Positions 33,506-33,540 of a DNA stretch of 33,540 bases are shown in pieces (the first letter of the stretch is position 1; every line of letters begins with the position of its first letter). A model generated the notes under the pieces. That model ran no database searches. It worked only from the letters and a program-made list of their open reading frames with translations, and was not told where the DNA came from. Source of the stretch: Leptospiraceae bacterium (GTDB lineage: Bacteria > Spirochaetota > Leptospiria > Leptospirales > Leptonemataceae); NCBI GenBank assembly GCA_020441005.1, contig JAGRNA010000001.1:1-33540 (forward strand). Direction: 5' to 3'. Position numbers and translations under genes: made by a program.

Positions 33506-33524
33506 TTCCGGCGGCAAGCCGGAA
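33506..33524. repeat. Perfect 7-bp hairpin upstream of typA
   Basis: TTCCGGC (33506-33512) pairs exactly with GCCGGAA (33518-33524) around GGCAA. It lies 70 bases before the typA start, with no T-run on either strand. It might be the stem of a terminator of an upstream gene outside the window, or a leader element. Confidence 0.4.
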
Positions 33525-33540
33525 AGTTCCAAAGCTGGAT

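Noticed and set aside
1..33540. Phage, transposon, CRISPR array, toxin-antitoxin pair or defence island
   Set aside because: No integrase, transposase, repeat-spacer pattern or small paired toxin genes were seen; the genes look chromosomal.

Overview
The window most likely comes from a spirochaete of the order Leptospirales. The strongest clue is a large surface lipoprotein (4639-7755): it has a spirochaete-style lipobox, seven Calx-beta-like repeats and a C-terminal domain resembling DUF1554, a family known mainly from Leptospira. Base composition looks roughly balanced, closer to Leptonema/Turneriella-type relatives than to pathogenic Leptospira; this placement is inference. No phage, transposon, CRISPR array, tRNA or rRNA was seen, so this reads as ordinary chromosome.

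Layout. The left edge holds the 5' part of rpsL (minus strand, TTG start), the head of a str-type operon. Divergent from it, on the plus strand, are a membrane-bound hybrid histidine kinase, a putative outer-membrane beta-barrel protein and the DUF1554 lipoprotein. A PAS-PAS-GGDEF-EAL protein converges on the lipoprotein gene. Next, all on the minus strand, come a DUF5329 protein, a MarR regulator coupled to an unknown gene, and another unknown protein. A small plus-strand PilZ gene follows, with a promoter so close to its ATG that the mRNA should be leaderless.

From 19249 down to 13676 lies a tightly packed minus-strand operon whose genes overlap or nearly abut: SpoIIE-type phosphatase, UPF0306/YhbP-like flavin-fold protein, YacP/Rae1-type NYN nuclease, HflX, a J-domain protein and a thioredoxin-TPR protein. 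The middle genes point to ribosome rescue and protein quality control, and I regard this as the most interesting region. Just upstream on the same strand is a caa3 cytochrome oxidase operon (sco-coxA-coxC-coxD-coxB) with an A2-type subunit I and a subunit II carrying a cytochrome c domain.

The right part is also minus strand: a PrsW-like membrane protease, a second hybrid histidine kinase with a Cache-type sensor, an aldehyde dehydrogenase, a small membrane protein, a PabB-PabC fusion (folate/p-aminobenzoate synthesis) and the translational GTPase TypA/BipA. TypA, PabBC and the membrane protein abut or overlap and are probably co-transcribed.

Several genes appear to use TTG starts (rpsL, hflX, the thioredoxin-TPR gene). 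Signalling is prominent: two hybrid kinases, a c-di-GMP enzyme, a c-di-GMP receptor domain and a PP2C-type phosphatase.
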